Shown piece by piece: positions 47,520-56,807 of a DNA stretch of 64,000 bases. A program made the translations under genes and the position numbers. The stretch's first letter is position 1. Each line of letters opens with the position of its first letter. Below the pieces are notes generated by a model. That model was not told the origin of the DNA and did no database searches. It saw only the letters and a list, made by a program, of their open reading frames with translations. The DNA comes from Corynebacterium sp. sy039 (GTDB lineage: Bacteria; Actinomycetota; Actinomycetes; Mycobacteriales; Mycobacteriaceae). The DNA lies in the NCBI RefSeq assembly GCF_007904105.1, contig NZ_CP042325.1:1364001-1428000 (forward strand). Reading direction: 5' to 3'.

Positions 47520-48170
47520 CTAGGCTCCTCTTCTAGCAGTCGTCCAGGCGGCGTGAGCAAGTCTCACATTCTCATAACTATATCTATGCTCCGGACTGGC
47601 TCCGTGACGGCGCACCGCTTCCATATGATTCTTCGTAGAATATCCTTTGTGCTGCGCTAAGCCATACTCGGGATAACGCTCATCGAGTCTACACATCAGT
47701 TCATCTCTAGAATGCTTTGCCAGCACACTCGCTGCAGCTATGCAGCGTGCAACGCTGTCCCCACCAATGATCGGCAAATATGCGCTAGCCAAACCTGGTA
47801 CCTTCATCGCATCAGTCAAAATATAACCCGGATGAATACCAAGCAAAGCAATTGCGCGACGCATCCCTGAGATATTGGCATGCTGTATGCCATGCCGATC
47901 GATATCAGCAGCATCAATATGCACAATGGCATATGCCCGAGCATGGTTTTTGATGAGAGGATATAATTTTTGGCGAGTATCTGCCGATAGTTGTTTAGAA
48001 TCTGTCAGTTCAGATAACTCCGCTATGGGTTCCGGTGGCAAGATGCACGCGGCAATACTGATTGGACCACAACTTGCCCCTCGGCCTGCTTCATCCACAC
48101 CAGCAACTGGCCCTAATCCATGCTTTTCAAGCGTAACCTCTAAGGTACGCAATTGCTTAAGAGTACGCAC
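47520..48170 (-). CDS. rnhB: Ribonuclease HII
   Basis: Removes ribonucleotides and RNA from RNA/DNA hybrids. It is 216 aa. The first active-site block GVDEAGRG gives Asp26 and Glu27; GRGASCGPISIAAC follows; ILTDAMKVPG carries the third acidic residue near 118; and AAASVLAKHSRDELM is the conserved late helix. It starts 3 bp after the lepB stop and precedes DUF2469 by 5 bp. Confidence 0.97.
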   Translation of the reverse strand: MRTLKQLRTLEVTLEKHGLGPVAGVDEAGRGASCGPISIAACILPPEPIAELSELTDSKQLSADTRQKLYPLIKNHARAYAIVHIDAADIDRHGIQHANISGMRRAIALLGIHPGYILTDAMKVPGLASAYLPIIGGDSVARCIAAASVLAKHSRDELMCRLDERYPEYGLAQHKGYSTKNHMEAVRRHGASPEHRYSYENVRLAHAAWTTARRGA

Positions 48171-48173
48171 AAC

Positions 48174-48998
48174 TTATTCTTGTATTGGCACAGGATCAAC
48201 AGTTCCGATCCGATTGAATGGGAACAAAATAACACGAACTTTACCGCGGATATTCTCCCGTGGAATTGTTCCTTGGTATTGGTCGCCAATATGTGCCCTG
48301 GAATCCTTAGAATTAGTGCGATTATCGCCCATCATGAAGTAATTTCCCTCGGGTACTGTGACAGGACCAAAGTACGCACCACCACAAGCAGCAGAACCAA
48401 ACTCAGAGTCAGGAATCTGATAAAAAGGCGGATCAAGAATATATGAAGAATCGATTTCCTTACCATCAACCATAATGCCAGGATCCCCTGGTTGGCATTG
48501 TACTATTTGCCCACCAGAAGCAATGATCCTTTTGACTAGATTATTTTCATCCGGCGCAACCAGCCCAACAAATGCCCCAATATCCTGCATACCACGAATA
48601 ATCGGGTTAGCAGAACGCGTGGACTGGTAATTCTCATTCCACGAATCAGTACCCTCAAATACCACAACATCACCAGGTTTAGGATCAGAAAAGCGGTAAC
48701 TGATTTTTTCTACAAAAATACGATCCCCCACACAACCAGTACATCCATGCAAAGTAGGTTCCATCGATTGTGACGGAATCATGTAGATACGCCCCACAAA
48801 GGTTTGGATGAGGGTAATAAAAACAAGAGAACACAAAACAACAATCACAAGTTCCACATACCAGGGACGTTGCTTTTGCGTATCTGTTTTGTCCTTAGCT
48901 TTTTGCCTAACCGCTTCAGTGGAAACAGTTTGCTCAGCAGCAGAATTATCAAAATCGTCTTTGCGTGTTGGAGTCACAGCACTATACTTTAGCACCAA
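48174..48998 (-). CDS. lepB: Signal peptidase I
   Basis: Cleaves signal peptides of exported proteins at the outer face of the membrane. It is 274 aa. A charged cytoplasmic N-terminus (1-45) leads to one transmembrane helix (about 48-66). The catalytic Ser78 is in IPSQSMEPTL and the Lys dyad partner in NLVKRIIASGG. The late block MGDNRTNSKDSR is present. The GCTGC insert after EPTLH is normal in actinobacterial signal peptidases. Downstream of rplS on the minus strand, after the rplS terminator. Confidence 0.97.
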   Translation of the reverse strand: MVLKYSAVTPTRKDDFDNSAAEQTVSTEAVRQKAKDKTDTQKQRPWYVELVIVVLCSLVFITLIQTFVGRIYMIPSQSMEPTLHGCTGCVGDRIFVEKISYRFSDPKPGDVVVFEGTDSWNENYQSTRSANPIIRGMQDIGAFVGLVAPDENNLVKRIIASGGQIVQCQPGDPGIMVDGKEIDSSYILDPPFYQIPDSEFGSAACGGAYFGPVTVPEGNYFMMGDNRTNSKDSRAHIGDQYQGTIPRENIRGKVRVILFPFNRIGTVDPVPIQE

Positions 48999-49049
48999 CT
49001 AGCTACAAGCAGCAGACAAGAACTGAAGAATAATCTATCGCATAGAAAA

Positions 49050-49088
49050 ACCCAGTGGTCGCCGATAAGCACAAGGCAACCACTGGGT
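49050..49088 (-). terminator. Terminator after rplS
   Basis: ACCCAGTGGT pairs with ACCACTGGGT over 10 bp around an inner GCC/GGC-containing loop, followed by TTTTT on the minus strand, 16 bp after the rplS stop. Confidence 0.92.
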
Positions 49089-49104
49089 AATCTGAGAAAA
49101 CGAA

Positions 49105-49446
49105 TTAGCGCTTCTCTTTAATTTTCGCTGCTTTACCGCGTAGATCACGCAAGTAGTAGAGTTTCGCACGGCGAACTTTACCACGGCTAACAACTTCGAT
49201 CTTATCAATATTTGGGGTGTGTACTGGGAAAGTACGCTCCACACCAATACCAAAGGAGATCTTACGAATGGTGAAGGTTTCGCGAATTCCATCGCCCTGG
49301 CGACGAATAACAACACCCTTGAATAGCTGGGTACGAGTCTTGTTACCTTCGATAACCTTTACGTGTACGTCGAGAGTGTCACCTGGACGGAAATCTGGAA
49401 TATCATCACGCAAAGAAGCTGCATCGATTTTATCGAGAATGTTCAT
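49105..49446 (-). CDS. rplS: 50S ribosomal protein L19
   Basis: Large-subunit protein at the subunit interface. At 113 aa it has the standard length. Typical stretches are [54 protein letters not shown], and [19 protein letters not shown] at the end. It is monocistronic, with its own terminator and a 175-bp spacer towards tex. Confidence 0.99.
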   Translation of the reverse strand: MNILDKIDAASLRDDIPDFRPGDTLDVHVKVIEGNKTRTQLFKGVVIRRQGDGIRETFTIRKISFGIGVERTFPVHTPNIDKIEVVSRGKVRRAKLYYLRDLRGKAAKIKEKR

Positions 49447-49528
49447 CTAAACAATCCTTAATTTTCAAGAACAGAGGATCCTGGCGGTATATAACTCAAC
49501 CGGTTCATATTCACTACAATGATCACGA

Positions 49529-49557
49529 CTATCTATGCATATGACAGCATAAGATAG
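49529..49557. other. Imperfect hairpin between tex and rplS
   Basis: CTATCTATGC pairs with GCATAAGATAG (one bulged base), loop 8 nt. It is 65 bp after the tex stop on the minus strand and upstream of the rplS promoter region. No T-run follows, so it may be a weak terminator or an operator. Confidence 0.35.
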
Positions 49558-49621
49558 ACAACCAGGAAATTATGTCACATATAACGGCTAAAAACAAAAT
49601 TGCATCCAGCCATATGAAGAA

Positions 49622-51910
49622 TTAAAAACCTGCACTACGCAATGCTTGTGCCATAGCGCCCAGCCCCTGTGAGTTCTGTCGCGTAGCACCACGACGCACA
49701 GCAGTACCTTTCTGCGCTTTTTTCTTCGGAGAACGTCGAGTAGGCACAGCTTTTTCTTCTGAATCCTCATCAAGCCGCATCGATAAAGAAATACGATTAC
49801 GCTCTGGCTCTACCTCCACGACTTTCACTGTGACAACCTGCCCAGAAGACACAATCTCATGTGGATCGGACACAAATCGATTAGCTAATGCCGAAATATG
49901 CACCAGACCATCTTGATGTACCCCTACATCAACAAACGCACCAAAAGCAGCAACATTGGTTACAGTCCCTTCGAGAATCATGCCAGGACGCAAGTCGCTA
50001 ATTTTTTCTACCCCATCCTTAAATCGAGCAGTCTCAAACTCCGGTCGTGGATCACGACCCGGTTTTTCTAACTCAGAAAGAATATCGCTAATTGTTGGCA
50101 CACCGAAGTTTTCGTCGGCAAAGCTCGCTGGCTTTAAGCTACGCAATACAGCGCTATTACCAATGAGCTCACCGACGCCAAGCCCAGCACTTCCAGCAAT
50201 TTTGTTCACAATTGGATAGGCTTCAGGGTGCACTGCAGAGGCGTCGAGTGGGTTTTGTGCCCCGTTGATGCGCAAGAACCCAGCACACTGTTCATAGGCT
50301 TTTGCACCTAACCGAGGAACTTTTGTCAAGGTTGCTCGCGAGGAAAAGGCTCCATACTCATCGCGGTAAGCAACGATATTTTCTGCAATTGAGCTACTGA
50401 TACCAGCTACTCGTGCCAGCAAAGGAGCACTTGCCGTATTGAGATCAACTCCAACCGCATTTACTGCATCTTCAACAACAGCGTCAAGAGTGCGCGCAAG
50501 TGCTGCTTGGTTTACGTCGTGCTGATACTGACCGACCCCAATTGCCTTGGGGTCAATTTTGACTAATTCTGCCAAGGGGTCTTGTAACCTGCGCGCAATA
50601 GACACTGCACCACGTAACGACACATCCATTGTGGGAAATTCTTGTGCCGCCAACTCCGAAGCGGAATAAACAGATGCACCCGACTCGCTTACTGTCACCG
50701 CTATAGGTGCCATCCCACCTGCTTGTTTGATAAACGTTGCGGTTTCTTCAGCCAGTTTCTTCGTTTCTCTACTTGCAGTTCCATTTCCAACCGCAATGAG
50801 TTCAACTGCATATTGGGCACATATATGCGCTAGTTCTTCCCGTGCTTGCGCCCATTGATTGCGCGGTTGATGAGGATACACAATAAGCGTGTCAAGCACT
50901 TTTCCTGTCTTATCTACGACAGCGCACTTAACGCCATTGCGATAACCTGGATCGAGCCCAAGCGTCGTACGCTGACCGGCAGGTGCTGCCAATAACACGT
51001 CTTTGAGATTGCGCGCGAAAACCAACAATGCTTCTTGTTCCGCTTTCTCCTTCAGGCGCATACGCACGTCAAGACTGGCAGAAATGTAGAGTTTTGTTTT
51101 CCACGACCATAGCAGAGCACTACGCAGCCAAGGGGAAACATCATCATAGCCAGTGTGCGCAATGAGCTTTTCGACGTAGTGCTGGTCATCATGCTCATTA
51201 TCACTAGCAATAAAGCTAAGGTGAAGTACCTCTTCTTTTTCTCCACGCAGCAGCGCTAAAATTCTATGGCTTGGCAACTCGGCAAATGACTGCGAAAACT
51301 GAAAATAATCCTTATACTTTTCACCTTCTTGTTCTTTGCCTTCAATAACCTCAGCGCGCAATTGTCCATGCTGGTACATATGTTCGCGAATATCACCGAC
51401 AAGATCAGCATCAACTGCTAAGCGATCACTGAGAATGGCACGTGCTCCATCCAACACTGCTTTTATATCCGGAAAACCACTGCAGATAAAACGCTGCGCA
51501 TATTCCTCTGGATTGAGATGGGGCTGTGCGATAAGTTCATCTAAAAGATTTTCTAAACCAGCCTCACGTGCACTATCTGCTTTTGTTTTTCTTCGCTTTT
51601 TATACGGCAAGTAAAGATCTTCTAAACGTGCTTTTGTGTCGCATTGTTCGATTAATTGGCGCAGCTGATCAGATAATTTTCCTTGCTGTTCAATAGCAGC
51701 AAGGATTGTTTCTTTACGTTGGGCAAGTTCTTGAAGATAACTGGCTCGTTGTTCAATATGACGCAATTGGGAATCATCTAAACCACCAGTCGCCTCTTTA
51801 CGATACCGAGCAATAAAAGGAACTGTGTTCCCTTGCGCTAATAGTTTTAAGGCAGCAGCAACATGAGCGTGCTCAGTATTAAGTTCCGTAGCAATCGTAT
51901 GTGCAATCAT
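49622..51910 (-). CDS. tex: Tex family RNA-binding transcription accessory protein
   Basis: Cytoplasmic protein thought to act in transcription and RNA handling. It is 762 aa. Order of domains: N-terminal Tex helical region with NTVPFIARYRKEATGGLDD (29-47), YqgF-like RNase H fold around LGLDPGYRNGVKCAVVDKTG (near 318), helix-hairpin-helix repeats with VNAVGVDLNTASAPLLARVAGIS and FLRINGAQNPLDASAVHPE, and a C-terminal S1 domain (about 620-695, EGTVTNVAAFGAFVDVGVHQ). A basic tail ends the protein. Lone gene between trmD and rplS. Confidence 0.96.
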   Translation of the reverse strand: MIAHTIATELNTEHAHVAAALKLLAQGNTVPFIARYRKEATGGLDDSQLRHIEQRASYLQELAQRKETILAAIEQQGKLSDQLRQLIEQCDTKARLEDLYLPYKKRRKTKADSAREAGLENLLDELIAQPHLNPEEYAQRFICSGFPDIKAVLDGARAILSDRLAVDADLVGDIREHMYQHGQLRAEVIEGKEQEGEKYKDYFQFSQSFAELPSHRILALLRGEKEEVLHLSFIASDNEHDDQHYVEKLIAHTGYDDVSPWLRSALLWSWKTKLYISASLDVRMRLKEKAEQEALLVFARNLKDVLLAAPAGQRTTLGLDPGYRNGVKCAVVDKTGKVLDTLIVYPHQPRNQWAQAREELAHICAQYAVELIAVGNGTASRETKKLAEETATFIKQAGGMAPIAVTVSESGASVYSASELAAQEFPTMDVSLRGAVSIARRLQDPLAELVKIDPKAIGVGQYQHDVNQAALARTLDAVVEDAVNAVGVDLNTASAPLLARVAGISSSIAENIVAYRDEYGAFSSRATLTKVPRLGAKAYEQCAGFLRINGAQNPLDASAVHPEAYPIVNKIAGSAGLGVGELIGNSAVLRSLKPASFADENFGVPTISDILSELEKPGRDPRPEFETARFKDGVEKISDLRPGMILEGTVTNVAAFGAFVDVGVHQDGLVHISALANRFVSDPHEIVSSGQVVTVKVVEVEPERNRISLSMRLDEDSEEKAVPTRRSPKKKAQKGTAVRRGATRQNSQGLGAMAQALRSAGF

Positions 51911-51986
51911 TATGCTAAGTTTATCTTCTTCCCACTAGGGCTAGAGCTTCGACATCAGTGTTCAAGCATGAAGATACATGAAGATA

Positions 51987-52865
51987 TTAGCTTCCTCGTT
52001 GTTCAAGATAAGACTCATCTTCCGGGCTTAGCTTTTGTGTCGCTCGTAGTTTTTCTATCAAATCTGGTCGCACCGCCATCGTGCGTTCTAGTGCTTGCTC
52101 TCGACGCCACCGCGCTATCCGAGCATGATCACCAGAAAGTAAAACAGGTGGTACTTCTCGATCACGCCATACTCGTGGTTTGGTATAGCTAGGTCCTTCT
52201 AATAATCCATCGGAAAAGCTATCTTCTTCATGACTGCGCTTATTTCCTAATACCCCAGGAATAAGACGCGTGATTGCCTCTGCAATAACTAAAACAGCTA
52301 CTTCGCCACCAATCAGCACATAGTCGCCAATGGATACTTCACGTACTCGGTAACGTCGGCGAGCATCATCAATCACGCGTTGATCTATTCCCTCGTATCG
52401 ACCACAGGCAAACACAATATGCTCTTCTTGCGACCAGGCTTGAGCATGCTCCTGATTAAACGGAACCCCTGCAGGTGTCGGGATAAGCAATAACGGCATA
52501 TGTGGATCTTCGTCTGTGCGTATATCCCGCTCATTAGCATAACTATGCCCTGTTATCCCTTGTAGCTCATCATGGCGTTGGACGTCGACATGGCGTTGAG
52601 CAGTATCGAGAGTATGCGCTAACTGTGCTTTACCAGTTTGTGCTGCCACATCGTCGAGTGCTGCTCCCCATACTTGCGGTTTCATCACCATTCCCGGCCC
52701 ACCACCATAAGGAGAATCATCAACTGATTGGTGCACATCTGTTGTCCACGCCCTTAGGTCATGAACACACACGTTGAGTTGACCTTTTTCTATCGCCTTC
52801 CCTAACAACGCATGGCGCAACGGATCAAGATAGGCAGGAAAAATTGTGAGCACATCAAGTTGCAT
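51987..52865 (-). CDS. trmD: tRNA (guanine-37-N1)-methyltransferase
   Basis: Methylates G37 next to the anticodon and so prevents frameshifting. SPOUT-fold, 292 aa, a little longer than average, with an acidic insert around residues 95-125 (DVQRHDELQGITGHSYANE region). Motifs are SPYGGGPGMVMKP near 51, VFACGRYEGIDQRVID near 152 (the knot) and SIGDYVLIGGEVAVLVIAEA near 177. It follows rimM by 15 bp on the minus strand. Confidence 0.98.
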   Translation of the reverse strand: MQLDVLTIFPAYLDPLRHALLGKAIEKGQLNVCVHDLRAWTTDVHQSVDDSPYGGGPGMVMKPQVWGAALDDVAAQTGKAQLAHTLDTAQRHVDVQRHDELQGITGHSYANERDIRTDEDPHMPLLLIPTPAGVPFNQEHAQAWSQEEHIVFACGRYEGIDQRVIDDARRRYRVREVSIGDYVLIGGEVAVLVIAEAITRLIPGVLGNKRSHEEDSFSDGLLEGPSYTKPRVWRDREVPPVLLSGDHARIARWRREQALERTMAVRPDLIEKLRATQKLSPEDESYLEQRGS

Positions 52866-52880
52866 TATCCAACTCCCGTA

Positions 52881-53399
52881 TTAGAGTTCTAACAAACCAT
52901 CTGGCGGAGTGATTGTGCACGTCCCGCTCTCGACGTCCACCTCAGGAACAATGGCATGAACAAAAGGAATTAACACGTCTTTTTCCTGTTGCTGCTCCGT
53001 CGCCTCGAGGCGAACCTCCAAGAGGTTAGAGGCAGCCCCATGTATCACACCGGTAACAACGCCAATGTCTGCTTCATCATGAATAATGCGCAATCCAATT
53101 AACTCATGATCGTAGAAGGAATCATCATCGTCTTCTTTATCAAGAGGTGGTGCCCAAAATTGGGTACCCCGCAAGGTATCGGCTACGGTTCGATCTGGCA
53201 CTTCAGCAAATTTAATCAGCATTCTCCCCTGATGCATCCGACGTGTTTGGATGGTAAGACTATGCTCTTTTCGCCCCTGACGTCCATTGAGCACTGCCCC
53301 CTTGGCAAAGCGAATATCGGGTTCGTCGGTAAGCACTTCAACGCTTACTTCCCCTTTGATCCCATGAGACTTAATCACTTTGCCGATCATTAACTCCAT
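52881..53399 (-). CDS. rimM: Ribosome maturation factor RimM
   Basis: 16S rRNA processing protein that binds S19 during 30S head assembly. It is 172 aa. The N-terminal RimM domain begins IGKVIKSHGIKGEVSVEVLTD, and the PRC-barrel domain follows with DHELIGLRIIHDEADIGVVT and the terminal VPEVDVESGTCTITPPDGLLEL-like block. It lies between rpsP and trmD on the minus strand, but the rpsP terminator falls upstream of it. Confidence 0.97.
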   Translation of the reverse strand: MELMIGKVIKSHGIKGEVSVEVLTDEPDIRFAKGAVLNGRQGRKEHSLTIQTRRMHQGRMLIKFAEVPDRTVADTLRGTQFWAPPLDKEDDDDSFYDHELIGLRIIHDEADIGVVTGVIHGAASNLLEVRLEATEQQQEKDVLIPFVHAIVPEVDVESGTCTITPPDGLLEL

Positions 53400-53468
53400 G
53401 ACATCACCATACCTAGTTTCTTAGTACGCCACCAATACACACGTGTGTGAGGGATGTAGGAAAAGAAC

Positions 53469-53502
53469 AAGAGGGTATTACCTGCAATGGCAATACCCTC
53501 TT
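53469..53502 (-). terminator. Terminator between rpsP and rimM
   Basis: AAGAGGGTATT pairs with AATACCCTCTT over 11 bp with a 12-nt loop; on the minus strand it is followed by GTTCTTTT. It lies 22 bp after the rpsP stop and may allow partial read-through to rimM-trmD. Confidence 0.85.
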
Positions 53503-53524
53503 AAAGAAGTAACAACAGCGTGAA

Positions 53525-54007
53525 TTATTCAGCTGATGCTTCTTCCTGATCTGCTGCTTCTGCTTCAGCTTCTTCAGCTTTTTCTGCTTCAGCAGCAGCT
53601 TTAGCGGCAGCTTCTTCCTTAGCTTTACGCTTTTTCTCGGTGATAGCTTCTGCTGTAGGTCCTTCATTAGCCTCAGCAAGAGCCTTATTGAATAGCTCAA
53701 GTTTAGATGGCTTCTCAGGTGCAACCTGAAGAGTTCCTTCAGCACCATCAAGACCCTTGAACTTCTGCCAGTCACCAGTAATCTTAAGCAAAGCAAGAAC
53801 AGGCTCAGTTGGCTGTGCACCAACGCCCAACCAGTACTGTGCTCGCTCAGAATTAATCTTGATTACAGAAGGATTCTGCTTTGGTTCGTAAACACCAATG
53901 TTTTCGATTACTTTGCCATCGCGACGAGTACGTGAATCAGCAATAACCACACGGTAATGTGGAGTACGGATACGTCCTAGACGCTGTAGCTTAATTTTTA
54001 CAGCCAT
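53525..54007 (-). CDS. rpsP: 30S ribosomal protein S16
   Basis: Small-subunit protein. The core (about 1-90) is typical: [40 protein letters not shown], and [20 protein letters not shown]. An Ala/Glu/Lys-rich tail of about 40 residues (115-160) extends the 160-aa protein, a common feature in high- and mid-GC actinobacteria. No KH-domain gene lies between it and rimM. Upstream is a 410-bp spacer. Confidence 0.98.
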   Translation of the reverse strand: MAVKIKLQRLGRIRTPHYRVVIADSRTRRDGKVIENIGVYEPKQNPSVIKINSERAQYWLGVGAQPTEPVLALLKITGDWQKFKGLDGAEGTLQVAPEKPSKLELFNKALAEANEGPTAEAITEKKRKAKEEAAAKAAAEAEKAEEAEAEAADQEEASAE

Positions 54008-54417
54008 GTTCTACCTCTTTTTAGTCACTGGGCAGTACAGACACTTTGCATATTCTATCTTTAGCAAAGCCGGTTCAACCCTTGGATTTTACTGCGTGTG
54101 ACTCACCAGCCGACCGTAGACGGTTATGATATACCGCAGTGTGGACATGCCATCGTCACAAACAAGATAAAGATGACGACAACCCATCCAAAGCTACCAG
54201 ACAAAAAATCAAGAACCAAATTTCTCCTAGTCTCATCACTATTCCATTGCCACCCCGTCACCAGGAATATAAAATTCTTAAAAAACTTAACCGGTGTCAC
54301 TACATAGCAATAGGTTTGAGGCGAGTAAACTAGCACCATCATAAGATCTATACGATCATTGCTCCCCATACAGAATCGACCCAGTTTAGAACGGCAAGAG
54401 AATAGCTCACCACCTGC
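54008..54417. other. Divergent spacer rpsP / acyltransferase
   Basis: 410 bp without a supported gene. It must carry both promoters. A frame at 54124-54369 (-) codes for 81 aa with one hydrophobic segment and a terminal CPHCGIS, but it has no ribosome-binding site or family and is not called. I see no recognisable RNA or operator. Confidence 0.5.
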
Positions 54418-56730
54418 ATGAACCCATCACAGTCATCTCAGTATCGCTATGACCTCGACGGTCTGCGCGCTATAGCGGTTTTGCTTGTAGTTTTCTACCA
54501 TGTTTTCGTCGGGCGTGTCTCTGGTGGCGTCGATATTTTCCTCTTGCTATCTGGGTTTTTCTTTCTCAGTTCACAACTGCGTTATGCAGCAAAACCACAG
54601 GCTTCACTCAACCCGTGGTTTCCCTTCTGGCGCACTATACGACGACTAGCGCCGTCCTTAATCACTGTACTTGGTGCAGTGTACTGCGTAACCGCATTAT
54701 TCACTCCACAGCTGACCACTCTAGAGTTCTACCGGCAAATAACAGCAAGTCTGTTGTATTACCAAAATTATGAACTCATCAATCAAGATGCCGACTATAA
54801 TGCTGCTTCCCCCACCACCTCAGCGCTACAGCACCTATGGTCAATGTCTGTGCAAGGGCAATTTTATCTCTTCAGTATTGCTTTTGCTTTAGTTTGTGCC
54901 GCCATATATAAAACTGTACGCAGGAAAACTCGGAGCGAAAAGAAAGAAAAAGCTGAACGAAAAATCCAACTTGCCATTGTCATCATCTTAGGATTAATTA
55001 CACTCGCTTCTTTCTGTTATGCCGCTCGGTTTGGGCTTTATGGAACCTCTGAAAATTACTACTCTTTCTTCTCTCGGTTATGGGAAATGACCCTGGGCGG
55101 AGTATGTGCGCTCAGTATTTCCCGCATAAAACCGAACAATAAAGTTGGTACTTTGCTAAGCAGCTTAGGTTTAATTGCTATAGCACTTACCGGTGTATTT
55201 ATCACTACTACCACTGCTTTCCCAGGGCCACTATCGCTTATCCCACTTGGGGGCGCACTGCTTATCATCGTCGGCGGCAAAAATAATCACAACGCTATTT
55301 CTACATTCTTGTCACTACCAGTGTTTCAGTGGGGTGCAAAAATTGCTTATCCGCTTTACCTCTGGCATTGGCCACTGCTTATTATCTGCACATCATATTC
55401 CGCACATGATTCTGCAACTGCTGAATTGTCGTGGCTGAGCAAAGCTGCAATTATCATCTGTTCCATTGTGCTTGCGTATCTTACGCACCGCTTCGTCGAG
55501 CAGTTTTTCATGCAAAAGGCGCCTAGAGCGCTGGCTGGACAAAAACATATGCACCGACTTAAAGAGAGCGTGGAATCAACCGCAGGAAAACTCAAAGCAC
55601 TAGCAAGTGTTGGTTTTATTACAGCTTTGCTTGCGCTTTTGTCGCTCCAACCACATCAAGAACACCTTATTGAGCAAGCACAAAATACTTTCGTCATCGA
55701 CGAGGCACATTATCCCGGAGCTTTGGCAATCACGGGTGCTGCAGTTCCCAATGGTTTGACATATTATCCTGATCCACAGCTCATTTCTGAGATTTATCCA
55801 GAACCAGGTGCCCAAGGGTGCGTCACCATGAAGTGGGAAGGGGCAGATACCACTCGTACTAATAAAGTGGACGGGGCACCATGCATTTATGGTGATCTTG
55901 AAGCTGAGACAACAATAGTTATGACTGGCGGCTCTCATGCGGAACAATGGATGCCACCACTTCACGCACTAGGGATGCAATATCACTTCAAGGTTATTCC
56001 TTTAGTTCGTCAAGGATGCCCTATGACGATCGAGGACGACTCTTTTATTGACGCCACCTGTGCACAGTGGAATGAAAATGTTTTGGACACCATTATTGCT
56101 ATGGATCCTGATTTGGTTTTCTCTACTTCAACGCGTCCGGAAAAAGACCATAAACCAAGTGTCGATGCTGTACCTGATGGGTATATCAACTTCTGGCAAC
56201 GTCTAACCGACGCAGGCATTAATTTCCTGGGATTACGCGACAACCCCTGGTTCTACGATCAGCAGGGACAAGAATGGGATATGAACCAGTGCATGATTGC
56301 CCGGAAAAATGATATTTCTGAATGTTCTATCCAACGAGATAAGGTTTATGCTCCCGAAGATCCTGCTGCAGCATATACCCGTCTAGGGTCGAATATGCAC
56401 TTTGTAGATACTGCTGACTGGTTCTGTAATAGCTCAACCTGCCCACCAGTTATCGGCAATACCTACGTGTACCGGGATCAAAACCATATTTCCTACGCTT
56501 ATGCATTGAGCACTCAAAAATTACTCTGGAAATACCTAGAACCATTGCTCACCCCAAACGCTAATTCCCCTACAAGTAGTATGCGACCAAGTAGCACAGC
56601 CACTTCTACTCCTGCCCCCGCAAGCACAACTGCTAAGAAAACCTCTACTTCTCCTACCACCACGGCAACCAGCACCAAGACAAACACGAGCACTGTTTCC
56701 TCGTCTTCTTCCCAGGTGCAGAAGAAATAA
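54418..56730 (+). CDS. AT3-SGNH membrane acyltransferase (OafA-like) with Ser/Thr-rich tail
   Basis: A 770-aa membrane O-acyltransferase. The N-terminal acyltransferase_3 domain (about 10-380, some ten helices) shows the R-x10-H motif at Arg17/His28 and conserved Arg residues near 72-76. A further helix near 395-410 leads to an extracytoplasmic SGNH domain (about 430-710). The nucleophile is Ser506 in TGGSHAEQW (Gly replaces the usual Asp of GDSH), and the Asp/His pair is D687-x-x-H690 in RDQNHIS. The last 55 residues are a low-complexity Ser/Thr/Pro tail. It likely acylates a cell-wall glycan or glycolipid; the substrate is unknown. It sits alone between rpsP and ffh, with a terminator after it. 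Confidence 0.9.
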   Translation: MNPSQSSQYRYDLDGLRAIAVLLVVFYHVFVGRVSGGVDIFLLLSGFFFLSSQLRYAAKPQASLNPWFPFWRTIRRLAPSLITVLGAVYCVTALFTPQLTTLEFYRQITASLLYYQNYELINQDADYNAASPTTSALQHLWSMSVQGQFYLFSIAFALVCAAIYKTVRRKTRSEKKEKAERKIQLAIVIILGLITLASFCYAARFGLYGTSENYYSFFSRLWEMTLGGVCALSISRIKPNNKVGTLLSSLGLIAIALTGVFITTTTAFPGPLSLIPLGGALLIIVGGKNNHNAISTFLSLPVFQWGAKIAYPLYLWHWPLLIICTSYSAHDSATAELSWLSKAAIIICSIVLAYLTHRFVEQFFMQKAPRALAGQKHMHRLKESVESTAGKLKALASVGFITALLALLSLQPHQEHLIEQAQNTFVIDEAHYPGALAITGAAVPNGLTYYPDPQLISEIYPEPGAQGCVTMKWEGADTTRTNKVDGAPCIYGDLEAETTIVMTGGSHAEQWMPPLHALGMQYHFKVIPLVRQGCPMTIEDDSFIDATCAQWNENVLDTIIAMDPDLVFSTSTRPEKDHKPSVDAVPDGYINFWQRLTDAGINFLGLRDNPWFYDQQGQEWDMNQCMIARKNDISECSIQRDKVYAPEDPAAAYTRLGSNMHFVDTADWFCNSSTCPPVIGNTYVYRDQNHISYAYALSTQKLLWKYLEPLLTPNANSPTSSMRPSSTATSTPAPASTTAKKTSTSPTTTATSTKTNTSTVSSSSSQVQKK

Positions 56731-56759
56731 AGAGAATAATAAGCACTTAAAAGGAAAAG

Positions 56760-56790
56760 TCCCTGTAGCAGCTATAGAGCGCTACAGGGA
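56760..56790. terminator. Terminator between acyltransferase and ffh
   Basis: TCCCTGTAGC pairs with GCTACAGGGA over 10 bp with an 11-nt loop; on the minus strand CTTTT follows. It lies between the two convergent stops and probably serves both. Confidence 0.85.
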
Positions 56791-56807
56791 TTCTAATTCG
56801 TGGGTAC

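Noticed and set aside
54124..54369. 81-codon minus frame with a hydrophobic segment and C-terminal CPHC
   Set aside because: No ribosome-binding site, no family and unusual composition; it sits in the rpsP / acyltransferase promoter spacer. Could be revisited if conserved in relatives.
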